A DNA stretch of 64,000 nt, taken from the NCBI RefSeq assembly GCF_042654585.1, contig NZ_JBHSGR010000005.1, positions 138,673-202,672 on the forward strand, in the 5' to 3' direction. This DNA comes from Geodermatophilus arenarius (GTDB taxonomy: Bacteria > Actinomycetota > Actinomycetes > Mycobacteriales > Geodermatophilaceae). The notes under the pieces were generated by a model. It saw only the letters and a program-made list of their open reading frames with translations, was not told the DNA's origin and ran no database searches. Position numbers and translations under genes: made by a program. This document shows, one piece after another, positions 41,990 to 51,312 of this stretch; within the stretch, counting starts at the first letter, position 1; each line of letters starts with the position of its first letter.

Positions 41990-43611
41990 CAGTCGGTCCC
42001 CTCGGTCGGAGCGTCGACGCCGGCCGGGTCGGCGCCGACGTCGCTCATGGTGGCGGCGACGGCGGGCTCGATCAGCCGGATCAGCGGCTGCGGGTAGACG
42101 CCCAGCACGATGACCAGGGCCACGAGCGGGGCGACGACGGCCGTCTCGCGGCGGGTCAGGTCGCGCAGCCGCGCCGTCGCCCGGGCCGCGGGGGTCGGGG
42201 CGGTCAGGGTCGCCGTCGCGCCGTGCGCACCGCCCGCGGGGGCCGGGGCCGGCTCGTCGTCGGCCGGGAAGAGCACGCCGCGCGGCGGGCCGTGCATGGT
42301 CCGTTGGTAGAGCAGCAGGACGTAGAGCGCGGCCAGGATGATCCCGACGGTGGCCAGGACCGTGAACACCGGCCGGGTCGGGAACGAGCCGATCAGCACG
42401 AGGAACTCGCTGACGAAGCTGTTGGTGCCCGGCAGCGCCAGCGACGCGAGCCCCGCGACCAGGAACACCCCGGCCAGCTTCGGCGCCCGCGTGGCCACGC
42501 CGCCGTAGTCGCCGACCAGCCGGGAGCCGCCGCGGGCGATGAGCATCCCGACGACGAGGAACAGCAGGCCGGTCGCGATGCCGTGGTTGACCATGTACAG
42601 CACCGCGCCGGTGCCGGCCTCGGTGGTGAAGGCGAAGACGCCGAGGGCGATGAAGCCGAAGTGCGCGATCGAGGTGTAGGACACCAGCCGCTTCATGTCG
42701 CTCTGCCCCATCGCCAGCAGCGCGGCGTAGAGGACGCCGGCGACGGCGAGGACGAGCACCAGCGGGGCGAACTCCCGGGAGGCGTCGGGGAACAGCGGCA
42801 GGCAGTAGCGCAGGAACCCGAACGTGCCGACCTTGTCGAGGACGCCGACGAGCAGCACCGCGCCGCCGATCGGGGCCTCGGCACCGGCGTCGGGGAGCCA
42901 GGTGTGCAGCGGCACCAGCGGCGCCTTGATCGCGAAGGCGACGAAGAAGCCGAGGAACAGCAGGCGCTGGGCGGCCGGGTCGATGTCGAGCTGCCGCAGC
43001 GACTCGAAGGCGAACGTCCCGTCGCCCGCCGCCTCGCTGACGACGTACAGGCCGATGACCGCGGCGAGCATGACCAGTCCGCCGACCAGGCTGTACAGGA
43101 AGAACTTGACCGCCGCGTACTGCCGGCGCGGGCCGCCGAAGCTGCCCACGAGGAAGTACATCGGGACGAGCATCGCCTCGAAGAAGACGTAGAAGAGGAA
43201 GACGTCGGTGGCGGCGAAGACGCCGACCATGCACGCCTCGAGCAGCAGCAGCCAGGCGAAGAACGTCCGCATCGAGCGGCGGCCGGTGGGCTCGTCGCGC
43301 CAGGAGGCGAGCACGACCACCGGCACGAGCACACCGACCAGCAGCAGCATGACCAGGGCGATGCCGTCGACGCCGAGGGCGAAGTCGACGCCGAAGCCCT
43401 CGATCCACGGCACCGACGTCGTCAGCTGGAACCGGTCGCCGTCGGGGTCGAACGCGACCGTGGCCAGCACCGCGAGCACCAGCACGACCAGGCTGACGCC
43501 GAGGGCGAGCTGCCGGGCCAGCGCCGTGTTCGCGCGGGGCAGCGCCGCGACGACGGCGGCGCCCACCGCGGGCACCACCAGCATCGCGACCAGGAGCAGG
43601 GAGTCGCTCAC
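41989..43611 (-). CDS. nuoM: NADH-quinone oxidoreductase subunit M
   Basis: This 540-residue antiporter-like subunit of complex I has conserved FFEAMLVPMYFLVG (channel Glu), FFVAFAIKAPLVPLHTWLPDAGAEAPIGGAVLL and SDMKRLVSYTSIAHFGF. GTG start, 34 bases after nuoL. A C-terminal loop of low complexity (around residues 440-475) precedes the last helix. Confidence 0.96.
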   Translation of the reverse strand: MSDSLLLVAMLVVPAVGAAVVAALPRANTALARQLALGVSLVVLVLAVLATVAFDPDGDRFQLTTSVPWIEGFGVDFALGVDGIALVMLLLVGVLVPVVVLASWRDEPTGRRSMRTFFAWLLLLEACMVGVFAATDVFLFYVFFEAMLVPMYFLVGSFGGPRRQYAAVKFFLYSLVGGLVMLAAVIGLYVVSEAAGDGTFAFESLRQLDIDPAAQRLLFLGFFVAFAIKAPLVPLHTWLPDAGAEAPIGGAVLLVGVLDKVGTFGFLRYCLPLFPDASREFAPLVLVLAVAGVLYAALLAMGQSDMKRLVSYTSIAHFGFIALGVFAFTTEAGTGAVLYMVNHGIATGLLFLVVGMLIARGGSRLVGDYGGVATRAPKLAGVFLVAGLASLALPGTNSFVSEFLVLIGSFPTRPVFTVLATVGIILAALYVLLLYQRTMHGPPRGVLFPADDEPAPAPAGGAHGATATLTAPTPAARATARLRDLTRRETAVVAPLVALVIVLGVYPQPLIRLIEPAVAATMSDVGADPAGVDAPTEGTD

Positions 43612-43645
43612 TCTGTCGTCGTCCTCTCCTGAGAGCCCGGCTCGC

Positions 43646-45553
43646 TCACCCGGCCGTCACCGCCAGCAGCGCCCCGGCCACCAGGACCGCGCCGCCGAGC
43701 ATCCCGAGCGCGTAGGACCGGACGAACCCGGTCTGCGCCCGGCCCAGCCGCGACGACGAGCCGCCGAGCGTGGCGGCCAGGCCGTTGACCGCGCCGTCGA
43801 CGCCGCGGTTGTCCACCCACACCAGCGCCCGGGTGAGCCACTGGCCCGGCCGCATGAACAGCGACTCGTTGACCGTGTCGGCGTAGAGGCTCCTCCGCGC
43901 CGCGCGCACCACCGGCGAGACGCGGGCCGGGGCGACCTCGGGGACCTCGCGGCGGCCGACGAACAGCCACGCCGCCAGGACGCCGACCAGCATCACCGCG
44001 GTCACCACGATCCCGACGACGGCCGGGGCGACCACGTGCGCGGCCTCCTCGGGCTCGCCGAACACCGGGGCGAGCCACTCGTCGAGCGGGAACACCTGCA
44101 CCAGCAGGAACCCGGCGGCCACCGAGCCGGCGGCGAGCACCACCATCGGCGCGGTCATCACCGTCGGCGCCTCGTGCGGGTGCCGGCCCTCGGTCCACCG
44201 CGGCCGGCCGAGGAACGTCATCAGCACCAGCCGGGTCATGTAGAAGGCGGTCAGCCCGGCGCCGACGACGGCGACCGCGCCGAGCAGCCAGCCCCACCCG
44301 TCGCCGCGGTCCAGCGCCGCCTCGATGATCGCGTCCTTGGTCCAGTAGCCGGACAGGAACGGGAACCCGATCAGCGCGAGGTAGCCCAAGCCGAAGGTGA
44401 CGAAGGTGACCGGCAGCTTCCGCGCCAGCCCACCGAAGCGGCGCATGTCCACCTGGTCGCCCATTGCGTGCATGACCGACCCGGCACCCAGGAACAGCCC
44501 GGCCTTGAAGAAGCCGTGGGTGAGCAGGTGGGCGATCGCCGCGGCGTAGCCGACCGGGCCCAGGCCCACGGCCAGGAACATGTAGCCGATCTGGCTGACC
44601 GTGGAGTACGCGAGCACCTTCTTGATGTCGTCGTACGCGCAGCCCACGACCGCGCCGTAGAGCAGCGTGACCGCGCCGACGGCCAGGACGACGGCGCGGG
44701 CGGTCGGCGTCAGGTCGTAGATCGGCGCGGAGCGGGCGATGAGGTAGACGCCGGCGGTGACCATCGTCGCGGCGTGGATGAGTGCCGAGACCGGCGTCGG
44801 GCCCTCCATGGCGTCGGGCAGCCACGCCTGCAGCGGGAACTGGCCGGACTTGCCGCACGCGCCGAGCAGCAGGAGCAGGCCGAGCGCCGTCACCGTGCCG
44901 CCGGCCAGGGCGCCGACCCCGCCGAAGACGCCCTCGTAGGAGACCGTCCCGAGCTGGGCGAACATCACGAAGATCGCGAGAGCCAGGCCGACGTCGCCGA
45001 CCCGGTTCATCACGAAGGCCTTCTTCGCGGCGGTGGCCGCGGCGGGGCGCTCGTGCCAGAAGGCGATGAGCAGGTAGGAGGCCAGGCCGACGCCCTCCCA
45101 CCCGACGTAGAGGGCCACGTAGTTGTCGCCGAGGACCAGCAGCAGCATCGCCGCGACGAACAGGTTCAGGTAGGCGAAGAACCGGCGCCGCCGCGGGTCG
45201 TGCGCCATGTAGCCGACCGAGTAGACGTGGATGAGCCCGCCCACGCCGGTGATCAGCAGCATGAAGGTCGCCGACAGCGGGTCGACCAGCAGCCCGGCCT
45301 GCACGTCGAGCGAGCCCACCGACAGGAAGGTGAACAGGTCGACGTCGACCGCCCGCTCCTCCAGCCCGGCCAGCTGCACGGTGGCCAGCAGCGCGACCAC
45401 GAACGCGGCCAGGACGGTCGCCGTCCCCAGCAGGTGGCCCCAGCGGTCGGTGCGGCGCCCGCCCAGGAGGAGGACCGCCGCCCCGAGCAGCGGCAGTGCG
45501 ATGACCAGCCACGAGGCCGACAGCAGGCCCTCTGCGGCGACGGCGGATTCCAT
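43646..45553 (-). CDS. nuoL: NADH-quinone oxidoreductase subunit L
   Basis: This 635-residue distal antiporter-like subunit of complex I has the long lateral helix at its C-terminal end. Key segments: GWEGVGLASYLLIAFWHERP, GKSGQFPLQAWLPDAMEGPTPVSALIHAATMVTAGVYL and DDIKKVLAYSTVSQIGYM. ATG start 16 bases after nuoK. Confidence 0.97.
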   Translation of the reverse strand: MESAVAAEGLLSASWLVIALPLLGAAVLLLGGRRTDRWGHLLGTATVLAAFVVALLATVQLAGLEERAVDVDLFTFLSVGSLDVQAGLLVDPLSATFMLLITGVGGLIHVYSVGYMAHDPRRRRFFAYLNLFVAAMLLLVLGDNYVALYVGWEGVGLASYLLIAFWHERPAAATAAKKAFVMNRVGDVGLALAIFVMFAQLGTVSYEGVFGGVGALAGGTVTALGLLLLLGACGKSGQFPLQAWLPDAMEGPTPVSALIHAATMVTAGVYLIARSAPIYDLTPTARAVVLAVGAVTLLYGAVVGCAYDDIKKVLAYSTVSQIGYMFLAVGLGPVGYAAAIAHLLTHGFFKAGLFLGAGSVMHAMGDQVDMRRFGGLARKLPVTFVTFGLGYLALIGFPFLSGYWTKDAIIEAALDRGDGWGWLLGAVAVVGAGLTAFYMTRLVLMTFLGRPRWTEGRHPHEAPTVMTAPMVVLAAGSVAAGFLLVQVFPLDEWLAPVFGEPEEAAHVVAPAVVGIVVTAVMLVGVLAAWLFVGRREVPEVAPARVSPVVRAARRSLYADTVNESLFMRPGQWLTRALVWVDNRGVDGAVNGLAATLGGSSSRLGRAQTGFVRSYALGMLGGAVLVAGALLAVTAG

Positions 45554-45569
45554 GGGGTGCCGGCTCCCG

Positions 45570-45869
45570 TCAGTACTTGAGCAGGTTGGCGTCGTCGACC
45601 GACGCCGACCGGCGGGTCCGGTAGATCGACATGATGATCGCGAGGCCGACGACGACCTCCGCGGCGGCGACGACCATGACGAAGAACGCCATGATCTGGC
45701 CGTCGACGGTGCCGGAGGCCCGGGCGAAGGTGACCAGCGTCAGGTTGACCGAGTTGAGCATCAGCTCGACGCACATGAACACGACGATCGCGTTGCGCCG
45801 CACCAGCACGCCGACGGCGCCGACGGTGAACAGGATCGCCGCGAGCACCAGGTAGTGCGTGAGGCTCAC
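45570..45869 (-). CDS. nuoK: NADH-quinone oxidoreductase subunit K
   Basis: This 99-residue three-helix subunit of complex I has the conserved Glu in FMCVELMLNSVNL and a second in AAAEVVVGLAIIMSIYR. GTG start in a GTGA overlap with nuoJ. Confidence 0.96.
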   Translation of the reverse strand: MSLTHYLVLAAILFTVGAVGVLVRRNAIVVFMCVELMLNSVNLTLVTFARASGTVDGQIMAFFVMVVAAAEVVVGLAIIMSIYRTRRSASVDDANLLKY

Positions 45870-46669
45870 CGCCGGTCCTCCGGTGCCGGGTCGAGCGTGC
45901 CGAGGGCGGCGTCCGGGCTGCCGAGCTGCGCCCGGCCGGTGGGACGGGGCATCTGGTCGACCTCCTGGGGCTCGATGTCGGTGGCCAGGCTGTCCTCGGC
46001 GATCCCGCCGTCGGGCAGCAGCGCCCCGGCGGCGACGGAGTTGGCGCGGGCGTACACGCCGGGGCCGGGCAGCGTCTGCGGCCGGTCGGTGAGGAACCGG
46101 GCGCGGGAGAGCTCCTTCTGCGTCCGCCGGGTGCCGGGCTCGCGCTCGATGTGCGCGAGCACCATCGCGCCGACCGCGGCGGTGATCAGCAGCGCGCTGG
46201 TGACCTCGAAGGCCAGCAGGTAGCGGGTGAACAGCAGCTCGGCGATCGAGTCGATGTTGCCGGTGCCGCCCTGCGCGTCGGACAGGCCCGCGACCGGGGT
46301 GTCCTGCGTGGCGCGGGCGATGCCGGCGCCGACCAGCCCGGCGAACCCGACGCCGAGCACCGTGGCCGCCACCCGCTGCCCGCGCAGCGTCTCGACCACG
46401 GAGTCCGAGGAGTCCCGGCCGACCATCATGAGCACGAACAGGAACAGGATCATGATCGCGCCGGTGTAGACGATGATCTGCACGGCGCCGAGGAACGGCG
46501 CGGACTGGACGACGTAGAACACGCCCAGGGCGAGCATCGTGTTGACCAGCCACAGCGCCGAGTGGACGGCGTTGCGGCTGAACACCATCCCCAGCGCCCC
46601 GGCCAGCGCGACCGGGCCCAGGATCCAGAAGACGACGGCCTCGCCGGTGCCGATGACGACCTCGGTCAT
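45866..46669 (-). CDS. nuoJ: NADH-quinone oxidoreductase subunit J
   Basis: This 267-residue membrane subunit of complex I has five helices in the first 165 residues with the conserved FLGAVQIIVYTGAIMILFLFVLMM stretch. The last 95 residues are a polar cytoplasmic tail, as in other actinobacteria. ATG in an ATGA overlap with nuoI. Confidence 0.94.
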   Translation of the reverse strand: MTEVVIGTGEAVVFWILGPVALAGALGMVFSRNAVHSALWLVNTMLALGVFYVVQSAPFLGAVQIIVYTGAIMILFLFVLMMVGRDSSDSVVETLRGQRVAATVLGVGFAGLVGAGIARATQDTPVAGLSDAQGGTGNIDSIAELLFTRYLLAFEVTSALLITAAVGAMVLAHIEREPGTRRTQKELSRARFLTDRPQTLPGPGVYARANSVAAGALLPDGGIAEDSLATDIEPQEVDQMPRPTGRAQLGSPDAALGTLDPAPEDRR

Positions 46670-47313
46670 GCCCGCTCCACCGTCACCGGCTCGGCCGGCG
46701 AGCCCTGCTGCGGGTCGCGCACGTAGTAGGCCTTCTCGTCGTCACCGAGGCGCATCGGGTGCGGCGGGGCCTCCATGCCGGGCAGCAGCGGGGCCATGAG
46801 CTGCTCCTTGGTGTAGATCAGGTCCTGCCGGTTGTCGTCGGCCAGCTCGAAGTCGTTGCTCATCGTCAGCGAGCGGGTGGGGCAGGCCTCGATGCACAGC
46901 CCGCAGAAGATGCAGCGCAGGTAGTTGATCTGGTAGACGCGGCCGTACCGCTCACCGGGGCTGTAGCGCGCGTCCTCGGTGTTGTCCCCGCCCTCGACGT
47001 AGATCGCGTCGGCCGGGCACGCCCAGGCGCACAGCTCGCAGCCGACGCACTTCTCCAGCCCGTCGGGGTGCCGGTTGAGCACGTGCCGGCCGTGGTAGCG
47101 CGGCTTGGTCACCTTGGGGACGTCGGGGTACTCCTCGGTGGTCACCTTCTTGAACATCTGGGCGAAGGTGACGCCGAAGCCCTGGCCGGGCGCCGGCAGC
47201 AGGCTGCGGTGTGGCGCGGGCGTGCCGCCGCCGGCCCGCTCGACCTCACCGCCCCGGGCCGCCTGGGCCAGTCCCTTCGACTCGCCGCCGGTCGCCGGGT
47301 CCTGGTCAGCCAT
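46666..47313 (-). CDS. nuoI: NADH-quinone oxidoreductase subunit I
   Basis: This 215-residue iron-sulfur subunit of complex I carries two [4Fe-4S] motifs, CVGCELCAWACPADAI and CIFCGLCIEACPTRS, that pass electrons to cluster N2. ATG start overlapping nuoH by 8 bases. Confidence 0.97.
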   Translation of the reverse strand: MADQDPATGGESKGLAQAARGGEVERAGGGTPAPHRSLLPAPGQGFGVTFAQMFKKVTTEEYPDVPKVTKPRYHGRHVLNRHPDGLEKCVGCELCAWACPADAIYVEGGDNTEDARYSPGERYGRVYQINYLRCIFCGLCIEACPTRSLTMSNDFELADDNRQDLIYTKEQLMAPLLPGMEAPPHPMRLGDDEKAYYVRDPQQGSPAEPVTVERA

Positions 47314-48829
47314 CGGTCTCCTCCTGTGCGCTGGTGGCCGTGCTGCCCGTGGTGCTGCCCGTGGTGCTGCCGGCGGCTCGGCGGCCGCTGCTGACCACGC
47401 CGCCCTCGGGACGCGCGCCCACCGGCTCGGCGCGGCGCAGCCGTGGCGACGGCGGCACGACGAGGTCCATGGGCGGCACCGGGAAGCCGCCCTCGGCGCG
47501 GGCCGGGCCGGTGCGCTGCGCCGGCCGGTGCCGCGGCCCGGCCGGGGGCAGCACCTCGGGGTCGGGGTCCGGGTCGGTGGCGTGGACGCCGCCGGCCGCG
47601 GCGTCCTCGGCCATGAGCCGGGTGTCGCGGTTGCTGGCCCGGCTGGCGACCGACAGCGCCAGCAGCACCAGCAGCGCGATCGGCACGCCGACGAACACCG
47701 CCACCTGGCCGGTGGACAGGTCCGCCTCGCGGGAGACGGTGCGCATGGTGGCGACCGCGAGGATCCAGGCCAGCGCCGTCGGCACCAGGACCTTCCAGCC
47801 GAAGCGCATGAACTGGTCGTAGCGCAGCCGGGGCAGCGTCCCGCGCAGCCAGATGAACACGAACAGCGCGGCGGCGACCTTGAGGAAGAACCACAGCAGC
47901 GGCCACCAGCCGGAGTTGGCGCCGTCCCAGATCGAGATCGGCCACGGGGCCCGCCAGCCGCCGAGGAACAGCGTCGCGGCCAGCGCCGAGACGGTGACCA
48001 TGTTGATGTACTCGGCGAGGAAGAACAGCGCGAACTTCAGCGACGAGTACTCGGTGTGGAAGCCGCCGACCAGCTCGCTCTCCGCCTCGGGCAGGTCGAA
48101 CGGCGCCCGGTTGGTCTCGCCGACGACAGCGATCACGTAGATGACGAAGCTGACCGGCAGCAGGACGGCGAACCAGCTCGGCCCGGTGAACTCCAGCCCG
48201 AAGAACGACAGGCGGTTGCCGTCGGCCTGGGCGGCGACGATCTCCGAGGTCGACATCGACCCGGCGTAGAGGAACACCGCGACGATCGACAGGCCCATCG
48301 CGATCTCGTAGCTGACCATCTGGGCGGCGCTGCGCAGCCCGCCGAGCAGCGGGTAGGTCGAGCCCGAGGCCCAGCCGGCCAGCACGATGCCGTAGACGCC
48401 CATCGCTGAGCAGGCCAGGACGACGAGGACGCCGATGGGGGCGTCGGTGAGCTGCAGCGGGGTCTGCTGGCCGAAGATGCTGACCACCGGGCCCAGCGGG
48501 ATGACCGAGAAGGCCAGGAACGCGGGGATGGTCGCGATGACCGGGGCCAGGAAGTAGACCGGCTTGTCCGCCATCGCGGGCCGGATGTCCTCCTTGAACG
48601 CCAGCTTCAGCCCGTCGGCGAGGCTCTGCAGGTAGCCGCGCGGGCCCACCCGGTTGGGGCCGATGCGCTGCTGCATGCGGGCGACGACCTTGCGCTCGAA
48701 CACGATCGCGAACAGCGTCATCAGGACCAGCACGACGAAGACGCCGACGATCTTGACGAGCACGATCCACCAGACGTCGTGCCCGAAGTCCTCGAGCGTC
48801 GGCTGGTCGGCGGCGGCGAGCAGGGTCAC
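47306..48829 (-). CDS. nuoH: NADH-quinone oxidoreductase subunit H, with long C-terminal tail
   Basis: This 507-residue subunit forms the quinone chamber of complex I. The core (residues 15-415) has ERKVVARMQQRIGPNRVGPRG, GETNRAPFDLPEAESELVGGFHTEYS and LRGTLPRLRYDQFMRFGWK. About 100 residues after the last helix form a Pro/Arg/Gly-rich tail ending in GSTTGSTTGSTATSAQ, which is encoded by a 12-bp tandem repeat. GTG in a GTGA overlap with nuoG. Confidence 0.95.
   Translation of the reverse strand: MTLLAAADQPTLEDFGHDVWWIVLVKIVGVFVVLVLMTLFAIVFERKVVARMQQRIGPNRVGPRGYLQSLADGLKLAFKEDIRPAMADKPVYFLAPVIATIPAFLAFSVIPLGPVVSIFGQQTPLQLTDAPIGVLVVLACSAMGVYGIVLAGWASGSTYPLLGGLRSAAQMVSYEIAMGLSIVAVFLYAGSMSTSEIVAAQADGNRLSFFGLEFTGPSWFAVLLPVSFVIYVIAVVGETNRAPFDLPEAESELVGGFHTEYSSLKFALFFLAEYINMVTVSALAATLFLGGWRAPWPISIWDGANSGWWPLLWFFLKVAAALFVFIWLRGTLPRLRYDQFMRFGWKVLVPTALAWILAVATMRTVSREADLSTGQVAVFVGVPIALLVLLALSVASRASNRDTRLMAEDAAAGGVHATDPDPDPEVLPPAGPRHRPAQRTGPARAEGGFPVPPMDLVVPPSPRLRRAEPVGARPEGGVVSSGRRAAGSTTGSTTGSTATSAQEETDG
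47340..47373. repeat. 12-bp tandem repeat in the nuoH tail
   Basis: The unit GTGCTGCCCGTG occurs two full times plus most of a third copy. In the nuoH frame it encodes G-S-T-T units. The length is a multiple of three, so copy-number change would not shift the frame. Confidence 0.8.
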
Positions 48830-51312
48830 GCGGCACCTCCCGCGCTCGATCCGGGAGCGCTCAGCCGGACGACGCCGCCGGGCGCCGTGCCGAGGCCGGT
48901 GCGCAGCTCGCTGCCGGGTGAGCGCATCGGCAGCCACACCACGTCGTCGGGCATCTCGGTGACGCAGACGGGCAGGGTGACCGAGCCGGTGGCGCCGGTG
49001 ACGGTGAGCGGGGCGCCGTCGGCCACACCGAGCCCGGCGGCCCGAGCGGCGCTGATCCGCACCACCGGCGGGCGGGCGGTGCCGGCGAGCTCGGGCTCGT
49101 CGCGCTGCAGCGTCCCGACGTCGAGCAGCTGCCGCCAGGAGGCCAGCAGCGCCTCCCCCTCGCCCGGCTCCGGCGCCACGGCCGGCGGCACGTCGAGGCC
49201 GCCCTCGGCGCGGGCGCTCGTGTCGCCGAGGTGGGCGAGCTCGGCGCGGGCCGCGTCGGGGGTGGGCAGCCGCAGGTCGGCGTCGAGGTGCTCGGCCAGG
49301 CCGTGCAGCACCCGGCCGTCGGGGAGCTGGCCGGTGCCGTGCAGCGTGGCGTCGAAGGACCGCACCCGGCCCTCCCAGTCCAGGTAGCTGCCGGCCTTCT
49401 CCGGCGCGGCGGCCACCGGCAGGACGACGTCGGCGTGCTCGGTGACGGCGGTCGGCCGCTGCTCGAGGCTGACGACGAACGACGCCGCGGCCAGCGCCGC
49501 CGCCGCGAGCGCGGGGTCGGGCAGGTCGGCGGGGTCCACGCCGCCGACCACGAGGCCGGCCAGCCGGCCGTCGCGGACCGCGGTGAGGATGCCGGTGGTG
49601 TCCCGGCCCGGGAACGCCGGCAGGTCGGCGGGGTCCACGCCCCACAGCGCGGCCACCTCGGCGCGGGCGACGGGGTCCTCGACCGGCCGGCCGCCGGCCA
49701 GCAGCGCGGCCAGCGCGCCGGCCTCGACGGCGCCGCGCTCCCCGGCCCGCCGCGGCACCCAGGCCAGGCGGGCGCCGGTGGCGCCGGCGAGGGCGGCCAG
49801 CGCGGCGCACTCGCCGCCCACCTCGGCCAGCCGCTCGCCGGCCAGCACGACCGCGCCGGGCTGCCGCAGCGCCTCGACGGCCGGGCCGCCCCAGCTGCCC
49901 TCGGCCAGCGCCGCGAGCGCGCGGGCCTCCTCGCCGGGCCGGGTGACCAGCACGGTGGCCTGCAGCTTCTGCGCCGCGCGGGTGGCGAACGGCGCCAGGT
50001 CGTAGACGGCCAGCCCGCCCTTGCGCACCGCCCGGCGCAGGCGGAGGAAGACGATCGGCGACTCCTCCTCCGGCTCGAAGCCGGCCAGCAGCACGGCCGG
50101 GGCGGCGGTGAGGTCGTCGTAGGTGACCGCCCCGCGCCCGGGGCCGGTGCCGGCCACGTGCGCGGCGAGGAACGCCTGCTCCTCGGCGGAGTGCGCGCGG
50201 GCGCGGGCGTCGACGTCGTGGGTGCCCAGGGCCACGCGGGCGAACTTCGCCCAGGCGTAGGCGTCCTCGACGGTCAGCCGGCCGCCCGGCAGCACCCCGA
50301 CGCCGCCCGCGGCCCGCGCCGCGCGCAGGCCCTCGGCGGCCGCGGCCCACGCGTCCGGCCAGGAGGCGGGCTCCAGGACGCCGCCGCGGCGGACCAGCGG
50401 GGTGGTGAGCCGGTCGTTGGTGGCGGCGTAGCGGAAGGCGAAGCGGCCCTTGTCGCAGGTCCACTCCTCGTTGACCGCCGGGTCCTCCCCCGCCAGCCGG
50501 CGCATGACCTTGCCGCGCCGGTAGTCGGTCCGCATGGAGCAGCCCGACGCGCAGTGCTCGCACACCGAGGGCTCGCTGCGCAGGTCGAACGGCCGCGACC
50601 GGAACCGGTACTGCGCGCTGGTGAGCGCGCCGACCGGGCAGATCTGGGTGGTGTTGCCGGAGAAGTAGGAGGAGAACGGCTCGTCCTCGTAGACGGCGAC
50701 CTGCTCCAGCGCGCCCCGCTCGAACAGCTCGATGAACGGGTCGCCGGCCACCTGCTGGGAGAACCGGGTGCAGCGGGCGCACAGCACGCAGCGCTCGCGG
50801 TCGAGCAGGATCTCGCTGCTGATCGGCAGCGGCTTGGGATAGGTCCGCTTGACGTCGACGAAGCGGGTCTCGGCGCGGCCGTTGCTCATGGCCTGGTTCT
50901 GCAGCGGGCACTCGCCGCCCTTGTCGCAGACCGGGCAGTCCAGCGGGTGGTTGATCAGCAGCAGCTCCATCGTGCCCTGCTGCGCCTTGTCGGCGACCGG
51001 GCTGGTCAGCTGCGTCTTCACCGCCATGCCGTCGGTGACCGGCATGGTGCAGGAGGCCACCGGCTTGCGCTGGCCCTCCACCTCGACGAGGCACTGCCGG
51101 CAGGCGCCGACGGGGTCGAGCAGCGGGTGGTCGCAGAACCGCGGGATCTGGATGCCGACCATCTCCGCGGCGCGGATGATCAGCGTCCCCTTGGGCACCG
51201 CGACGTCGAAGCCGTCGATGGTGCAGCGGACGGCGTCCGGCGGGGTGTGCGGGCCGGGGACGCCCGGCGGCACCGCCGGCGCGGGCTCGGGGGCGGTGGG
51301 AGTGAGCGTCAC
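48826..51312 (-). CDS. nuoG: NADH-quinone oxidoreductase subunit G
   Basis: This 828-residue large iron-sulfur subunit of complex I has an N-terminal ferredoxin-like domain with FCDHPLLDPVGACRQCLVE, then CPVCDKGGECPLQ, CVLCARCTRF and VCEHCASGC cluster motifs, followed by a molybdopterin-oxidoreductase-like part that in complex I has no cofactor. GTG start, GTGA overlap with nuoF. C-terminal half is Ala/Gly-rich. Confidence 0.95.
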   Translation of the reverse strand: MTLTPTAPEPAPAVPPGVPGPHTPPDAVRCTIDGFDVAVPKGTLIIRAAEMVGIQIPRFCDHPLLDPVGACRQCLVEVEGQRKPVASCTMPVTDGMAVKTQLTSPVADKAQQGTMELLLINHPLDCPVCDKGGECPLQNQAMSNGRAETRFVDVKRTYPKPLPISSEILLDRERCVLCARCTRFSQQVAGDPFIELFERGALEQVAVYEDEPFSSYFSGNTTQICPVGALTSAQYRFRSRPFDLRSEPSVCEHCASGCSMRTDYRRGKVMRRLAGEDPAVNEEWTCDKGRFAFRYAATNDRLTTPLVRRGGVLEPASWPDAWAAAAEGLRAARAAGGVGVLPGGRLTVEDAYAWAKFARVALGTHDVDARARAHSAEEQAFLAAHVAGTGPGRGAVTYDDLTAAPAVLLAGFEPEEESPIVFLRLRRAVRKGGLAVYDLAPFATRAAQKLQATVLVTRPGEEARALAALAEGSWGGPAVEALRQPGAVVLAGERLAEVGGECAALAALAGATGARLAWVPRRAGERGAVEAGALAALLAGGRPVEDPVARAEVAALWGVDPADLPAFPGRDTTGILTAVRDGRLAGLVVGGVDPADLPDPALAAAALAAASFVVSLEQRPTAVTEHADVVLPVAAAPEKAGSYLDWEGRVRSFDATLHGTGQLPDGRVLHGLAEHLDADLRLPTPDAARAELAHLGDTSARAEGGLDVPPAVAPEPGEGEALLASWRQLLDVGTLQRDEPELAGTARPPVVRISAARAAGLGVADGAPLTVTGATGSVTLPVCVTEMPDDVVWLPMRSPGSELRTGLGTAPGGVVRLSAPGSSAGGAA

